Origin: MGIIa-L3 sp038150305
GTDB lineage: Archaea > Thermoplasmatota > Poseidoniia > Poseidoniales > Poseidoniaceae
Length of the DNA stretch: 44,495 bases
Assembly: GCA_038150305.1 (NCBI GenBank)
Contig: JAYOTG010000016.1
Location: 1 to 44,495 of the forward strand
Direction of reading: 5' to 3'
The translations under genes were made by a program, and so were the position numbers. The stretch's first letter is position 1. Each line of letters opens with the position of its first letter. The notes under the pieces were generated by a model. It saw only the letters and a list, made by a program, of their open reading frames with translations. It was not told where the DNA came from and did not search any database. Positions 7,109 to 14,709 of this stretch are shown in pieces.

Positions 7109-10057
7109 TCAAGGTTCACCCTGACGAACGGGGCCCGCTTCATCCTCAAAATCCCGACGAGACGTGTCGACAAAGGGGTCGCGGAGAGGCGCAGCCTCCC
7201 GTTCAGGGGGGCCGCGGGCTCGGAGAAGGAAGCCGATGAGCAACAGGAGCAGCAGCGCGTTGGCCACCGGCCGGAGCGAGAGGCTTGATTCAACGCGTGT
7301 GTCCGTGACAGGAGGGTCGAGTACAAGCGAGCGAACAGGTGACTCCGGCATCACGATTTGAGCGGTGGCTTCCGGCGAAGCGTTGGACGTTTCGAAGGTC
7401 AAGACGACGTCCACGGCCGAGCCGTTGCCCACCCAGGGCGTGGCCCACACCGATGCATTCCACCTCACCTGAAACGGCCCAGTCCCGTTTTGGCTTGAGC
7501 GGCTGGCCGGCAGGGGGATGCCGTCAACCACCAAGGATGCGGTGAGGCGGCCCCCGTCTCCGTCAGCGTCCATGACGGTCACCACAACCTCAATGTCCTC
7601 GTGTAGAAGCACGTTAGGTCGAAGAAGAACAACCTCCAGAGCGGGCACGGCGTCAACCGGCCGGCATCCGTCGGCCTTCACCGGCCATGCGGGGTCAAAG
7701 GAGGTGTCCGGACAAGCGTCGAGGTGGTCAGACACACCGTCTCCGTCAAGATCGTCCAAACATCCGTCTTGGTTGCCGTCGGCGGGCCGAGCGTCCTCGT
7801 CCGGACACGTGTCAACGGCATCGTCAACACCGTCCTCATCCCGGTCGTCCGGGCAACCGTCCCTGTCCGCATCGACAGGACCCCCCGCCTCGTCCACACA
7901 TGCATCCACGTCGTCCATGATGCCGTCCTCGTCCTGGTCTTGTGGGCCCGGAGCGGCCCGCTGAACGCCCATCACGGCGAGGGCGAAACCGATGCGGTCC
8001 CCGTCTGCGCCCAAGTGGCCCTGGAGGTTGCCGGGCACCACGTGGCGTGCAACCACTTCAACGGTGATCGACGAAACGTTGTCCAACGCGCTGCTGTCGA
8101 TGCGGATTCCACGAAGGGTCTCGTTCGACCGTTCAGGCGAAGCAACCGTTGTGCTCAACACCGACGAACCCGCAAATTCAACGCCAGAGGTGGCCGAGCG
8201 ACCGTCGTCGAGGTGAACGTGCACCACAAGGTCGTCGACGGCCTGCCCTCCGATGGAGGGATAGGCCAAACGCACCTCAAAGTCGCTTCCGGGCTGCACC
8301 TCAAAGGTCTGCACGAAACGCTCTCCTTCAGCGAGGAAAGGCCCAACGGCCCCGGTACCGTTCCAAGGCGCCTCACTGAGGCGCGAGGTCGCCCCAACCT
8401 CAGTCAGCCGTGTGGTGAGGAGGTCCACCGGCGTCGTGTGGACCAGCCTGTAGGCGTCATGGAGGACGACGTGCGGCGCCATATCCCATGCACCTTCGAC
8501 GAGCGCCGGTGCCAACAAACGCTCGAGCCGTGGCTGGCCCCATCCGTCGTGCGGGTTGCTCAACCCAGCGGGGCCCGCGCCGTCGTTGGCGTGCGCCGCA
8601 GGCAACGGTTCTGCGCTCAGGGCCAACGTGGCCCGAAGCATTGGGCCTGACGGCGTCCATCCATCGGCCACCCACGCCATGCCCGTATGCTCTGGGCTGG
8701 CCCATGCCGGTGCGGTTGCACTCAAGTTGAGGCTCGCCTCACTCGTCGAACCGCCGTGGAGCCACCCTTGTTCGATCATCTGCTGGACCACACCTGCGGC
8801 TGCAGCAGCCATGGGCGTGGCCATGCTCGTCCCGCTCGACCCCCGCCAATCGCCGTTCATGCTGGTGGCCTCGCCATCGGCCTTTGCGGAAACGATGTGT
8901 GCGCCGGGCGCCAACAACCCGATGCCGTCATTCTCGAACACGGTGGGCCCGTCAGGTGAGCCGACCCACCGCTGGTCGGGCGTGGCCACGGTCGTGGCCC
9001 CGACAGCAACCGCGTTGAGGGCGTTGGCGGGCTCAAGCACTTGCCCACCGTTGCCCGGCGCGATGAAGGCCAAGGTCCATGGATGCTCCAAGGACCAGCG
9101 GTCGAGGGTTTCGCTGCGCGCCGTGTAGTCCGTGGTGGCGTCACCCCACGAATGCGCATGCACCACAGCGCCGTGCAAGGCCGCCTCAGAGAGGAGGGCG
9201 TCGAAGGAAGGAGGCACCCAGCCCGTTTCGTCCACGATGTCCGCGACCACCAAGGTGGAGCCATGCGCCAGCGAGACCCCTTGTCCGGGTGCCTCAGATC
9301 GATTCCAATCCACGGGCTCGCAACCAAGCGTACCCGCAGTGTGCGTGCCGTGACGGTAATCGGAATGCCCCGGCGCGTCCCCATCGTGGAGGGTGGTGTT
9401 GAGCAGCCGAATTTTCCGATGTTCTGGGCCCGGGACGCCGATGTCGTTCAGGCCGGCACGGAAGCATGCGTGATCGAGATCCAATCCACTGTCGGCGGTC
9501 GCCAACACCACGCCGCTTCCGTTCACCCCAACCTCCCACAACGGCATGTGAGACTGGTCGCCGGACTGCAGCAGGCCAGCACCCCGGTCGTTTCGTGCCT
9601 CCGTGACGAGTACGGGTTCGATCCGTTGCACGCCAGGCCAGTGTTGTTGGGCTGGATGAAAGGTCGTCGCGACGGTCTGCGTCGAGCGCAGGTTCGGCAC
9701 GACATCGTGCGGCCCGCCCATTTCGACCAACCGAGCGACCGCATCCGCTGGAAGGCGGGGCTCGAAGATCAGCCGAACGTCTTGACCCGAACGAAGATCG
9801 CGCACGTCCGGTCGGCCAGCGTCGAGAAGGTGGAACCCATGGGGCGCTGCCATGTGCCCGTCGTGCCAAATCACGGCTTGCGTCCAAGACGACAACCGAA
9901 GCAAGCTCCACCCGTCTTCAGAGAGTTCTGTCCAAGCGGCTTGGGTCCACACGCCCTCCTCGATTTCGAGCAACGCCAGCCCGGGCGCGTCTTCTGGCGC
10001 GGCCATCGGGCCAAGTCCCGCTCCGAGGAGCAGCACGAGCATCAGGGCGGTGCGCAC
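7109..10057 (-). CDS. Secreted, membrane-anchored subtilisin-like protease with thrombospondin type 3 repeats
   Basis: About 982 residues. A hydrophobic signal segment (MLVLLLGAGLG) leads into a peptidase S8 domain with catalytic Asp189 (TADSGLD), His236 (RHGTHTAG) and Ser411 (GTSMATP), plus the oxyanion Asn in APGNGG. Then come beta-rich accessory domains, a run of Asp-rich calcium-binding repeats, another beta domain, and a C-terminal helix (ANALLLLLLIGFLL) followed by a basic/acidic tail. It should act outside the cell, tethered by that helix, digesting proteins for uptake, which suits a heterotrophic marine archaeon. GTG 10057 was chosen because the signal peptide begins there; the upstream open frame overlaps the divergent rpl18a region. 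ATG 10042 is an alternative. Confidence 0.9.
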   Translation of the reverse strand: MRTALMLVLLLGAGLGPMAAPEDAPGLALLEIEEGVWTQAAWTELSEDGWSLLRLSSWTQAVIWHDGHMAAPHGFHLLDAGRPDVRDLRSGQDVRLIFEPRLPADAVARLVEMGGPHDVVPNLRSTQTVATTFHPAQQHWPGVQRIEPVLVTEARNDRGAGLLQSGDQSHMPLWEVGVNGSGVVLATADSGLDLDHACFRAGLNDIGVPGPEHRKIRLLNTTLHDGDAPGHSDYRHGTHTAGTLGCEPVDWNRSEAPGQGVSLAHGSTLVVADIVDETGWVPPSFDALLSEAALHGAVVHAHSWGDATTDYTARSETLDRWSLEHPWTLAFIAPGNGGQVLEPANALNAVAVGATTVATPDQRWVGSPDGPTVFENDGIGLLAPGAHIVSAKADGEATSMNGDWRGSSGTSMATPMAAAAAGVVQQMIEQGWLHGGSTSEASLNLSATAPAWASPEHTGMAWVADGWTPSGPMLRATLALSAEPLPAAHANDGAGPAGLSNPHDGWGQPRLERLLAPALVEGAWDMAPHVVLHDAYRLVHTTPVDLLTTRLTEVGATSRLSEAPWNGTGAVGPFLAEGERFVQTFEVQPGSDFEVRLAYPSIGGQAVDDLVVHVHLDDGRSATSGVEFAGSSVLSTTVASPERSNETLRGIRIDSSALDNVSSITVEVVARHVVPGNLQGHLGADGDRIGFALAVMGVQRAAPGPQDQDEDGIMDDVDACVDEAGGPVDADRDGCPDDRDEDGVDDAVDTCPDEDARPADGNQDGCLDDLDGDGVSDHLDACPDTSFDPAWPVKADGCRPVDAVPALEVVLLRPNVLLHEDIEVVVTVMDADGDGGRLTASLVVDGIPLPASRSSQNGTGPFQVRWNASVWATPWVGNGSAVDVVLTFETSNASPEATAQIVMPESPVRSLVLDPPVTDTRVESSLSLRPVANALLLLLLIGFLLRARGPPEREAAPLRDPFVDTSRRDFEDEAGPVRQGEP
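7690..7950 (-). repeat. Thrombospondin type 3-like Asp-rich repeats within the subtilase
   Basis: The encoded stretch contains at least three consecutive units of the form DxDxDGxxDDxDxC, for example DEDGIMDDVDAC, DEDGVDDAVDTC and DGDGVSDHLDAC, with intervening CPD/CxDD elements. This is the calcium-binding type 3 repeat seen in secreted marine archaeal and bacterial proteins. It probably forms a rigid spacer between the catalytic part and the membrane-proximal domain. Confidence 0.85.
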
Positions 10058-10110
10058 GCCTTCTGCAGGGGCATGGCCCCTATCAACCTCCGGCGGGCCT
10101 GCGCCGCCGC

Positions 10111-10120
10111 GTTTAAGACG
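10111..10120 (+). promoter_or_regulatory. TATA-like box for rpl18a
   Basis: GTTTAAGACG is an AT-rich island in otherwise GC-rich sequence. Its centre lies about 27 bases upstream of the rpl18a ATG (10142), the distance expected if transcription begins at or just before the start codon (leaderless mRNA). Similar boxes occur upstream of several other genes here. Confidence 0.55.
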
Positions 10121-10141
10121 GAACGGCCGGTCGGCGGGCCC

Positions 10142-10411
10142 ATGAAGGCCTTCCGCGTGACCGGCACCGCGCCTTTCGGACAGCAGCGCCAACCGTTTTC
10201 CATGGACCTCCCCGCCGCTGACGCGGCCGATGCGGAACACCGCGTCTATTCGATCATGGGATCCAAGCACAACGTCACCCGCCGCTCATTGGACCTCCAG
10301 TCCGTGACGGAGATAGACCCCCGCACGTCACAAGAGCCCGCCGTGCTCCACCATTTCCGTGAGGACATCGCCGCTGCAGGCGGCCCCATCGCTCCCGCGG
10401 CAGAAGAATGA
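10142..10411 (+). CDS. rpl18a: Large-subunit ribosomal protein L18Ae/LX
   Basis: 89-residue archaeal/eukaryotic-type ribosomal protein. The pattern MKAFRVTGTAPFG...QPFS...RVYSIMGSKHNVTRRSL...VTEI matches the LX family (VKGTF...PF...A...YS.LGSRH.V.R..I.I..I). Only the C-terminal quarter of a much longer same-frame open stretch is genuine. ATG 10142 is chosen from the family N-terminus and from the TATA-like box 27 bases upstream. It leads the conserved archaeal cluster rpl18a-pfdA-ftsY. The tail after residue 60 is longer than in many homologues and Ala/Pro-rich. Confidence 0.9.
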   Translation: MKAFRVTGTAPFGQQRQPFSMDLPAADAADAEHRVYSIMGSKHNVTRRSLDLQSVTEIDPRTSQEPAVLHHFREDIAAAGGPIAPAAEE

Positions 10412-10453
10412 CCGTCGCGGCATTCATCAAGGGCGGCCGACCACGCTCGGTCG

Positions 10454-11011
10454 GTGTCATCTGAACCACGTGCAGAGTTGCAGCGGCTCGCCCGCATCGT
10501 GGAGCGCAGCCGCCAGCGCTTGGAGGAACTTGACCGCCGCAAACAAAGCGTCCTGGAGGTCGTGGAAGATCATCGACGCACGGGGGCGGTGCTGACCTCA
10601 CTCATCGAGTCCGCCGAGGCCGGAACCGCCAGCGGCCACGTGGGCATTGGAGCCGGCGTGAGCCTGCCCTTGGCTCCGTCCGACGCCGAGGGCCGCTCCA
10701 TCGTGGACCTCGGAAGCGGCGTGTACGGTGAACGAACGTGGAGCGGAGCTCTGGAAGTGACCCTCCAACGGCAGAAAGACCTGCAGAGCATCGTCGATGA
10801 ATTGGAGGGCCGAATGAGCGAGCTCGAAGAAGAGATCGCCCAAAACGCGGTGGCCTTCAACACGATGGCGGAACGCATCGAAGCCGACACCAAGGCCGAA
10901 GTGCCCTCGCCATCACCTGACGAGGATGCTCAAGAGCAACCGGAACCAACCCCTCCACGGCCCGCGCCTCGGCGCCGCCGATTCGGGTCCGAATTGACCC
11001 TCGACGACTGA
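10454..11011 (+). CDS. pfdA: Prefoldin subunit alpha
   Basis: 185-residue chaperone subunit. The class pattern is two long coiled-coil arms (about residues 5-55 and 98-145) flanking a beta-hairpin region with GAGVSLPLAP and VDLGSGVYGER. Archaeal prefoldin is an alpha2beta4 jellyfish-shaped hexamer that holds unfolded proteins and passes them to the thermosome. The C-terminal 40 residues are acidic/Pro-rich and end in a basic segment; this extension is longer than usual. The start is GTG, 42 bases after rpl18a, and ftsY follows after 9 bases, so an operon is likely. Confidence 0.87.
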   Translation: MSSEPRAELQRLARIVERSRQRLEELDRRKQSVLEVVEDHRRTGAVLTSLIESAEAGTASGHVGIGAGVSLPLAPSDAEGRSIVDLGSGVYGERTWSGALEVTLQRQKDLQSIVDELEGRMSELEEEIAQNAVAFNTMAERIEADTKAEVPSPSPDEDAQEQPEPTPPRPAPRRRRFGSELTLDD

Positions 11012-11020
11012 GGTGACAAC

Positions 11021-12349
11021 ATGGGGCTGTTCAACCGATTTCGCCGCCGCGTCAAGGAAACGGTGGATGCCTCTGATGCTGAAGGCATGCTGGCCGACGA
11101 GGGTTCGGACGAAGCCAACGCTGCCCTGCAAGCACGCGAAGCGGTACAGGAACAATCAGCAACCCCTCAACCGAACCCTCCCAGCAGCGACGATTGGGAG
11201 GACCCTGAGGACGACGTTCAGCCTGCGGCTGAGGACGATTGGGAGGCGCCCGAGGAGGACTGGGAACTGCCTGAGGAGGAGGTGCCACCGACCCCTCCTC
11301 CCGCGCATAAACCCCGTCGGAAAGCACCGGCGGCGTCGAAAGTCGAGCTTCGCATGATGCGCTCAACCACCGGTCGACAATTGGTGGAGGTCGCCCAAGC
11401 GCCTCGCGGCTCGACCGTTGAGGCGAACCTCACCACCGAATCCGGCAGCGACATTCGCATCGACCTTGGTGGCGGTGTTGTCAGCGAGGGCGGGCGCGTC
11501 ATCAAAGCCAGCAAGGCGCTCGACGACCTTCTCGAAGAACTCGAGTGGGCTTTGCTCGAGTCCGACGTGTCTTCCGATGCCGTCAGTGGCGTGGTTGACG
11601 CGCTACGCGACCAGCTGATCGGCGCCCGTCTGCGACGTGGCGCCGACCTTTCGAAAGTGCTCGAGGCCAGCCTGAAGCGTGCACTTCGCTCACTGCTCGA
11701 GGCCGGCTACTGGGACTTCGACGCGACGGTGTCCAAAGCGCTCGAGGCCGGGGATGCGCCGGTCGTCATCATGCTCGTCGGCGTCAATGGAACAGGAAAG
11801 ACGACGACGACGGCGAAGCTGGCGCACCGGTTGTTGTCACAGGGCCACTCGGTCATCGCTGCAGCTGGCGACACCTTCCGAGCCGGCGCCATCCAGCAGC
11901 TGGAACAGCACTGCGAGAACCTCGGCGTGCGGTGCATCTCGAGCCAACGCGGCGGTGACAGCGCAGCCATTGCTCGGGACGCCATCGCTTCAGCGAAGGC
12001 CAAGAACATCGACGTGGTGTTGGTCGACACTGCTGGAAGAATGCAGAACAAAACGAACCTCATGAACGAACTGGCCAAGGTCCGACGCGTTGCAGACCCT
12101 CACCTGACGCTCTTTGTCGGCGACAGCCTGGCGGGCAACGATGCCGTTGAACAAGCGCGCATGTTCCAGTCCATGCTCCAGTTTGACGGAGCGGTGTTGA
12201 CCAAGCTTGACACCGACGCCAAAGGTGGTGCTGGACTTTCCATTGCGTTTGCCACGGGCCGACCGATCGTCTTCGCGGGCATGGGCCAGGGTTACGAGGA
12301 CCTCACGCCCTTCGACCCAGATTGGCTGATTGAGGAAATTTTCGAGTGA
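11021..12349 (+). CDS. ftsY: Signal recognition particle receptor FtsY
   Basis: 442-residue SRP GTPase that receives ribosome-nascent chain complexes from Ffh at the membrane. It has a basic amphipathic start (MGLFNRFRRRVKE), an acidic linker to about residue 100, the NG domain with G1 GVNGTGKTTTT (from residue 254), DTFRAGAIQQLE, G3 DTAGRMQNK (from residue 336), TKLDTDAKGG and the closing GQGYEDLTPFD. A GAGGTGA ribosome-binding-like sequence lies just upstream. The linkage to rpl18a and pfdA is typical of archaea. Membrane association through the acidic/amphipathic N-terminus is inferred. Confidence 0.95.
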   Translation: MGLFNRFRRRVKETVDASDAEGMLADEGSDEANAALQAREAVQEQSATPQPNPPSSDDWEDPEDDVQPAAEDDWEAPEEDWELPEEEVPPTPPPAHKPRRKAPAASKVELRMMRSTTGRQLVEVAQAPRGSTVEANLTTESGSDIRIDLGGGVVSEGGRVIKASKALDDLLEELEWALLESDVSSDAVSGVVDALRDQLIGARLRRGADLSKVLEASLKRALRSLLEAGYWDFDATVSKALEAGDAPVVIMLVGVNGTGKTTTTAKLAHRLLSQGHSVIAAAGDTFRAGAIQQLEQHCENLGVRCISSQRGGDSAAIARDAIASAKAKNIDVVLVDTAGRMQNKTNLMNELAKVRRVADPHLTLFVGDSLAGNDAVEQARMFQSMLQFDGAVLTKLDTDAKGGAGLSIAFATGRPIVFAGMGQGYEDLTPFDPDWLIEEIFE

Positions 12350-12358
12350 GGTGCTGCC

Positions 12359-12712
12359 ATGGACACCGTGTTTCCTGACGAAGCCACGGAACGGCTCTTT
12401 CAGTTGATTCACATGCTTCAGCGAACCGCGCTGTTGAACCTCGGCCACCTTCCGCACCCCGAGGGTGGATTCCAGTTCAATCTGCCCGAGGCCAAGGAGG
12501 CCATCGACCTGATTGGGGCGTTGCAGACCACGACGAAGGGCAATTTGGATGCAAAATCGCAGGCGTTGCTCGATGGCCTGCTCTCCGAACTGCGCCTCCA
12601 ATTTGTCAAAGCCCCCGGCCGGAAGCGGCAGCTTGAGGAAGAAGAGCAGGACGCTGAAACCGTGAAGCAGACCTTCGCCTCACCGAGGGACGGGCCGTCC
12701 GAGGCACTTTGA
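12359..12712 (+). CDS. DUF1844 family protein
   Basis: 117-residue soluble helical protein. The core FQLIHMLQRTALLNLGHLPHPE...LPEAKEAIDLIGALQTTTKGNL...LLDGLLSELRLQFVK fits the DUF1844 pattern (helix, LG.LPNPE, hydrophobic Asp-Leu-Leu helix, KT.GNL, LR..F). Function of the family is unknown. It follows ftsY by 9 bases and probably belongs to the same transcript. The C-terminal 25 residues are acidic then basic and probably disordered. Confidence 0.82.
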   Translation: MDTVFPDEATERLFQLIHMLQRTALLNLGHLPHPEGGFQFNLPEAKEAIDLIGALQTTTKGNLDAKSQALLDGLLSELRLQFVKAPGRKRQLEEEEQDAETVKQTFASPRDGPSEAL

Positions 12713-12733
12713 GCCCGAACCGGCGCATCCTTC

Positions 12734-13636
12734 ATGTCCGGCGATGCGGTGGAACGAGCCATGACCGCCTCGGACGTCGTCCCCACCGTCCTGGTGGTTG
12801 ACTCGAATCCGATGAACGTCCTTCGCTTGACGGAACTCTTGCAGGGGCGCGGTTTCGAGGTCAGTGTTTGTGAGGACGGGGACCTTGCCGTTGACGAATA
12901 CATCCGGCTGGACCCCGAACTGGTCGTGCTCGCCCTCGACTTGCCCTCGCTGGACGGGCACCTCGCTGCTTTGGAAATGCGCGAGCACGGCGGTGACGAA
13001 CGGATCATGTTCGTCGCACCACGCCGAATGTTGACCCTTGCGAAGGACGCGGGATTCAGCGCCGGGGCCGTGGCGGTGTTGGAGAAGCCCGTGACCCGCA
13101 GCGCGCTTGACGCGGTTTGGTCGGCCGTTGAGGGGCCGGTCCCCGCTGCACCAGGCCTCGAGGATCTCGAAGAGCTCTATCCGGATCGAACGCCTCCGCC
13201 CCTTGACCTTCCTCTTCCTGACCTGCCTCTGCCGCCCTTGCCTGCCGTGGTCGTGGACGGGGAATTGCCACCGCTCCCTGCGGTTCCGAAGGCAAAGCCG
13301 CAGGTGTACACCGAGGATGAATTGCGTGCGGTCTTCACGGAAATCGACACGGACAACTCGGGCGACATTGACTTCGAGGAACTGAAGGCAGCGCTCAACG
13401 GCATGAGCGCGATCGGATCATCAATGTCGGATGCCGAGGTGAAGAAGATGCTCAACCTTGGCGACACGGATGGAGATGCCCGTGTGTCCTTTGATGAGTT
13501 CAAGCAAATCGTGAACGGAGAGGTCGCACCGCCAAAGCAAAAACGTCGTTGGGGCCGGCGCCTGCTCGCGCTCGTGGTGCTTGTAGCCCTTGGCGGCGCA
13601 GGATATGCCTACCAAACCGGCATGATCGTCATCTGA
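12734..13636 (+). CDS. Degenerate receiver domain, Pro-rich linker, EF-hand pair and C-terminal membrane anchor
   Basis: 300 residues in four parts. Residues 17-133 look like a response-regulator receiver: VLVVDSNP with only one of the acidic pair (Asp23), and Lys118 in LEKP. The usual phospho-acceptor Asp is Ala67 (VVLALDLPSLDG), so phosphorylation is doubtful. Residues 145-190 form a Pro/Leu-rich linker. Two EF-hand loops follow: Asp205-Glu216 (DTDNSGDIDFEE), fully canonical, and Asp244-Glu255 (DTDGDARVSFDE), with Ala at the Gly position. A basic stretch and one helix (276-298) close the protein. This suggests a calcium-sensing, membrane-tethered adaptor. It begins 21 bases after the DUF1844 gene; ATG 12761 is an alternative start. 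Confidence 0.82.
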   Translation: MSGDAVERAMTASDVVPTVLVVDSNPMNVLRLTELLQGRGFEVSVCEDGDLAVDEYIRLDPELVVLALDLPSLDGHLAALEMREHGGDERIMFVAPRRMLTLAKDAGFSAGAVAVLEKPVTRSALDAVWSAVEGPVPAAPGLEDLEELYPDRTPPPLDLPLPDLPLPPLPAVVVDGELPPLPAVPKAKPQVYTEDELRAVFTEIDTDNSGDIDFEELKAALNGMSAIGSSMSDAEVKKMLNLGDTDGDARVSFDEFKQIVNGEVAPPKQKRRWGRRLLALVVLVALGGAGYAYQTGMIVI

Positions 13637-13868
13637 AGGGCGGCTGAGGCCCGAGTTCCATCAGGCGCCCGGGTTGAATCGTAGAACCCGCCGGCGCCCG
13701 AACGACCTCCTCAATGTCCAGGTTGGCGTCGTCGAACAGCGACATGTCTCCCGCAGCCAGCCTGGCATCGAGCGCACGGTCCCGTCGCGCGGCCGCCCGA
13801 ACCATCCACACGATGGCCGCAATGGACAGTGCTGCCAACATCCAACCGAGGAGGTCCACGGCGTCCAT
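13629..13868 (-). CDS. Small single-pass membrane protein downstream of pyrF
   Basis: 79 residues: an N-terminal helix (about 5-24, LLGWMLAALSIAAIVWMV), a basic AARRDR stretch, then a soluble tail with acidic and Pro-rich parts. It is not recognised. The ATG at 13868 overlaps the pyrF stop (TGATG), a strong sign of translational coupling. Its 3' end overlaps the convergent receiver/EF-hand gene by 8 bases. The positive-inside rule suggests a cytoplasmic C-terminus. Confidence 0.65.
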   Translation of the reverse strand: MDAVDLLGWMLAALSIAAIVWMVRAAARRDRALDARLAAGDMSLFDDANLDIEEVVRAPAGSTIQPGRLMELGPQPPFR

Positions 13869-14671
13869 CAAACCCCGCTCCGCTCAAGCAAGGCGTGCCA
13901 GGAGGCTTCAGCGTAGCCCTTCGCGGCCGCAACGGGATCCTCGGCTTTGTGGATGCCAGAACCGACGATGATGGCGTCCGATCCGGCCAGGACAGCGTCA
14001 CGAGGATGGCCGTACCGCTGCCCCATCAAGCCGTCACCAACGGCAAGGTTCACCCCGGGGGTCCAAATCATGCGTCCTTCACCGACACGACCGCGCAAAT
14101 CACGCAACTCTTCCGGGCGACTCCCGTTGCCGATGAAGCCCATGACCCCATCGTGCTCGCGCCCGTGAGCGACGACGGCGTCGGAATATGCGCCTGCGAG
14201 AAGGTTGCCGCGGCTGGACATCTGGGCCAGCAAGAGCACGCCGCCGCTTCGACCGGCGTCGGCCCATGCGGCCATGCACCCGTCCACAATGTCGGGTCCA
14301 GAAATGAGGTGAGCGGTCACGAGATCGGCCCAACTCGCGATGCCGTACATGCCGTGCATCTGCTTCTGCGTGATGCCACCGATGTCCGCAAATTTGCGGT
14401 CTTCAAAGAGCAGCAAGTCCACGTCATCCGCCGCCGCACGGACCTCCTTCCATCCTTCCTCGGTCCAGTCTTCGACCACGTCGACGTGGGTCTTGAGGGC
14501 CGCCAAGAAGGGGCCAACGCTGCGAACGAGCGCGAGGAGGTCGCCCATGCGGGATTTGTCCGCAGCAAGGCACACAAGGCTGTTGGAGCGTGCAGCCGTG
14601 GTCATGTATTGACGCGCGATGGGCGCGGCCATGGTGCGCCAACGCTCACCCCAGACCGTCTCCGGGTCCAT
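13868..14671 (-). CDS. pyrF: Orotidine 5'-phosphate decarboxylase, eukaryote-like form
   Basis: 267-residue TIM-barrel enzyme making UMP from OMP, the last step of pyrimidine synthesis. The catalytic Asp-Lys-Asp array is clear in LLLFEDRKFADIG (Asp91, Lys93, Asp97), with LAADKS (Asp38, Lys39) and ALKTHVDVV (Lys60). The FEDRKFADIG wording and the TPGVNL...GQRY...SDAIIVGSGI region resemble URA3/UMPS-type enzymes more than the shorter (about 210-230 residue) forms common in archaea. The ORF begins MDPETVWGERW. It is followed by the coupled small membrane protein. GT4 ends 38 bases upstream on the same strand. Confidence 0.93.
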   Translation of the reverse strand: MDPETVWGERWRTMAAPIARQYMTTAARSNSLVCLAADKSRMGDLLALVRSVGPFLAALKTHVDVVEDWTEEGWKEVRAAADDVDLLLFEDRKFADIGGITQKQMHGMYGIASWADLVTAHLISGPDIVDGCMAAWADAGRSGGVLLLAQMSSRGNLLAGAYSDAVVAHGREHDGVMGFIGNGSRPEELRDLRGRVGEGRMIWTPGVNLAVGDGLMGQRYGHPRDAVLAGSDAIIVGSGIHKAEDPVAAAKGYAEASWHALLERSGV

Positions 14672-14709
14672 GATTGGCGTGCCGTGGTGAACCCCTCAAG
14701 GGTTCCGGC

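Noticed and set aside
6062..10057. Magnetosome-like gene set (MamK-like actin plus serine protease)
   Set aside because: The protease is a subtilase, not an HtrA-type MamE/MamO, and no other magnetosome gene is present. The proximity is probably incidental.
9041..10141. Long plus-strand open frame that continues into rpl18a
   Set aside because: It is antisense to the subtilase gene and lacks family features. Only the last 90 codons, from ATG 10142, match L18Ae/LX.
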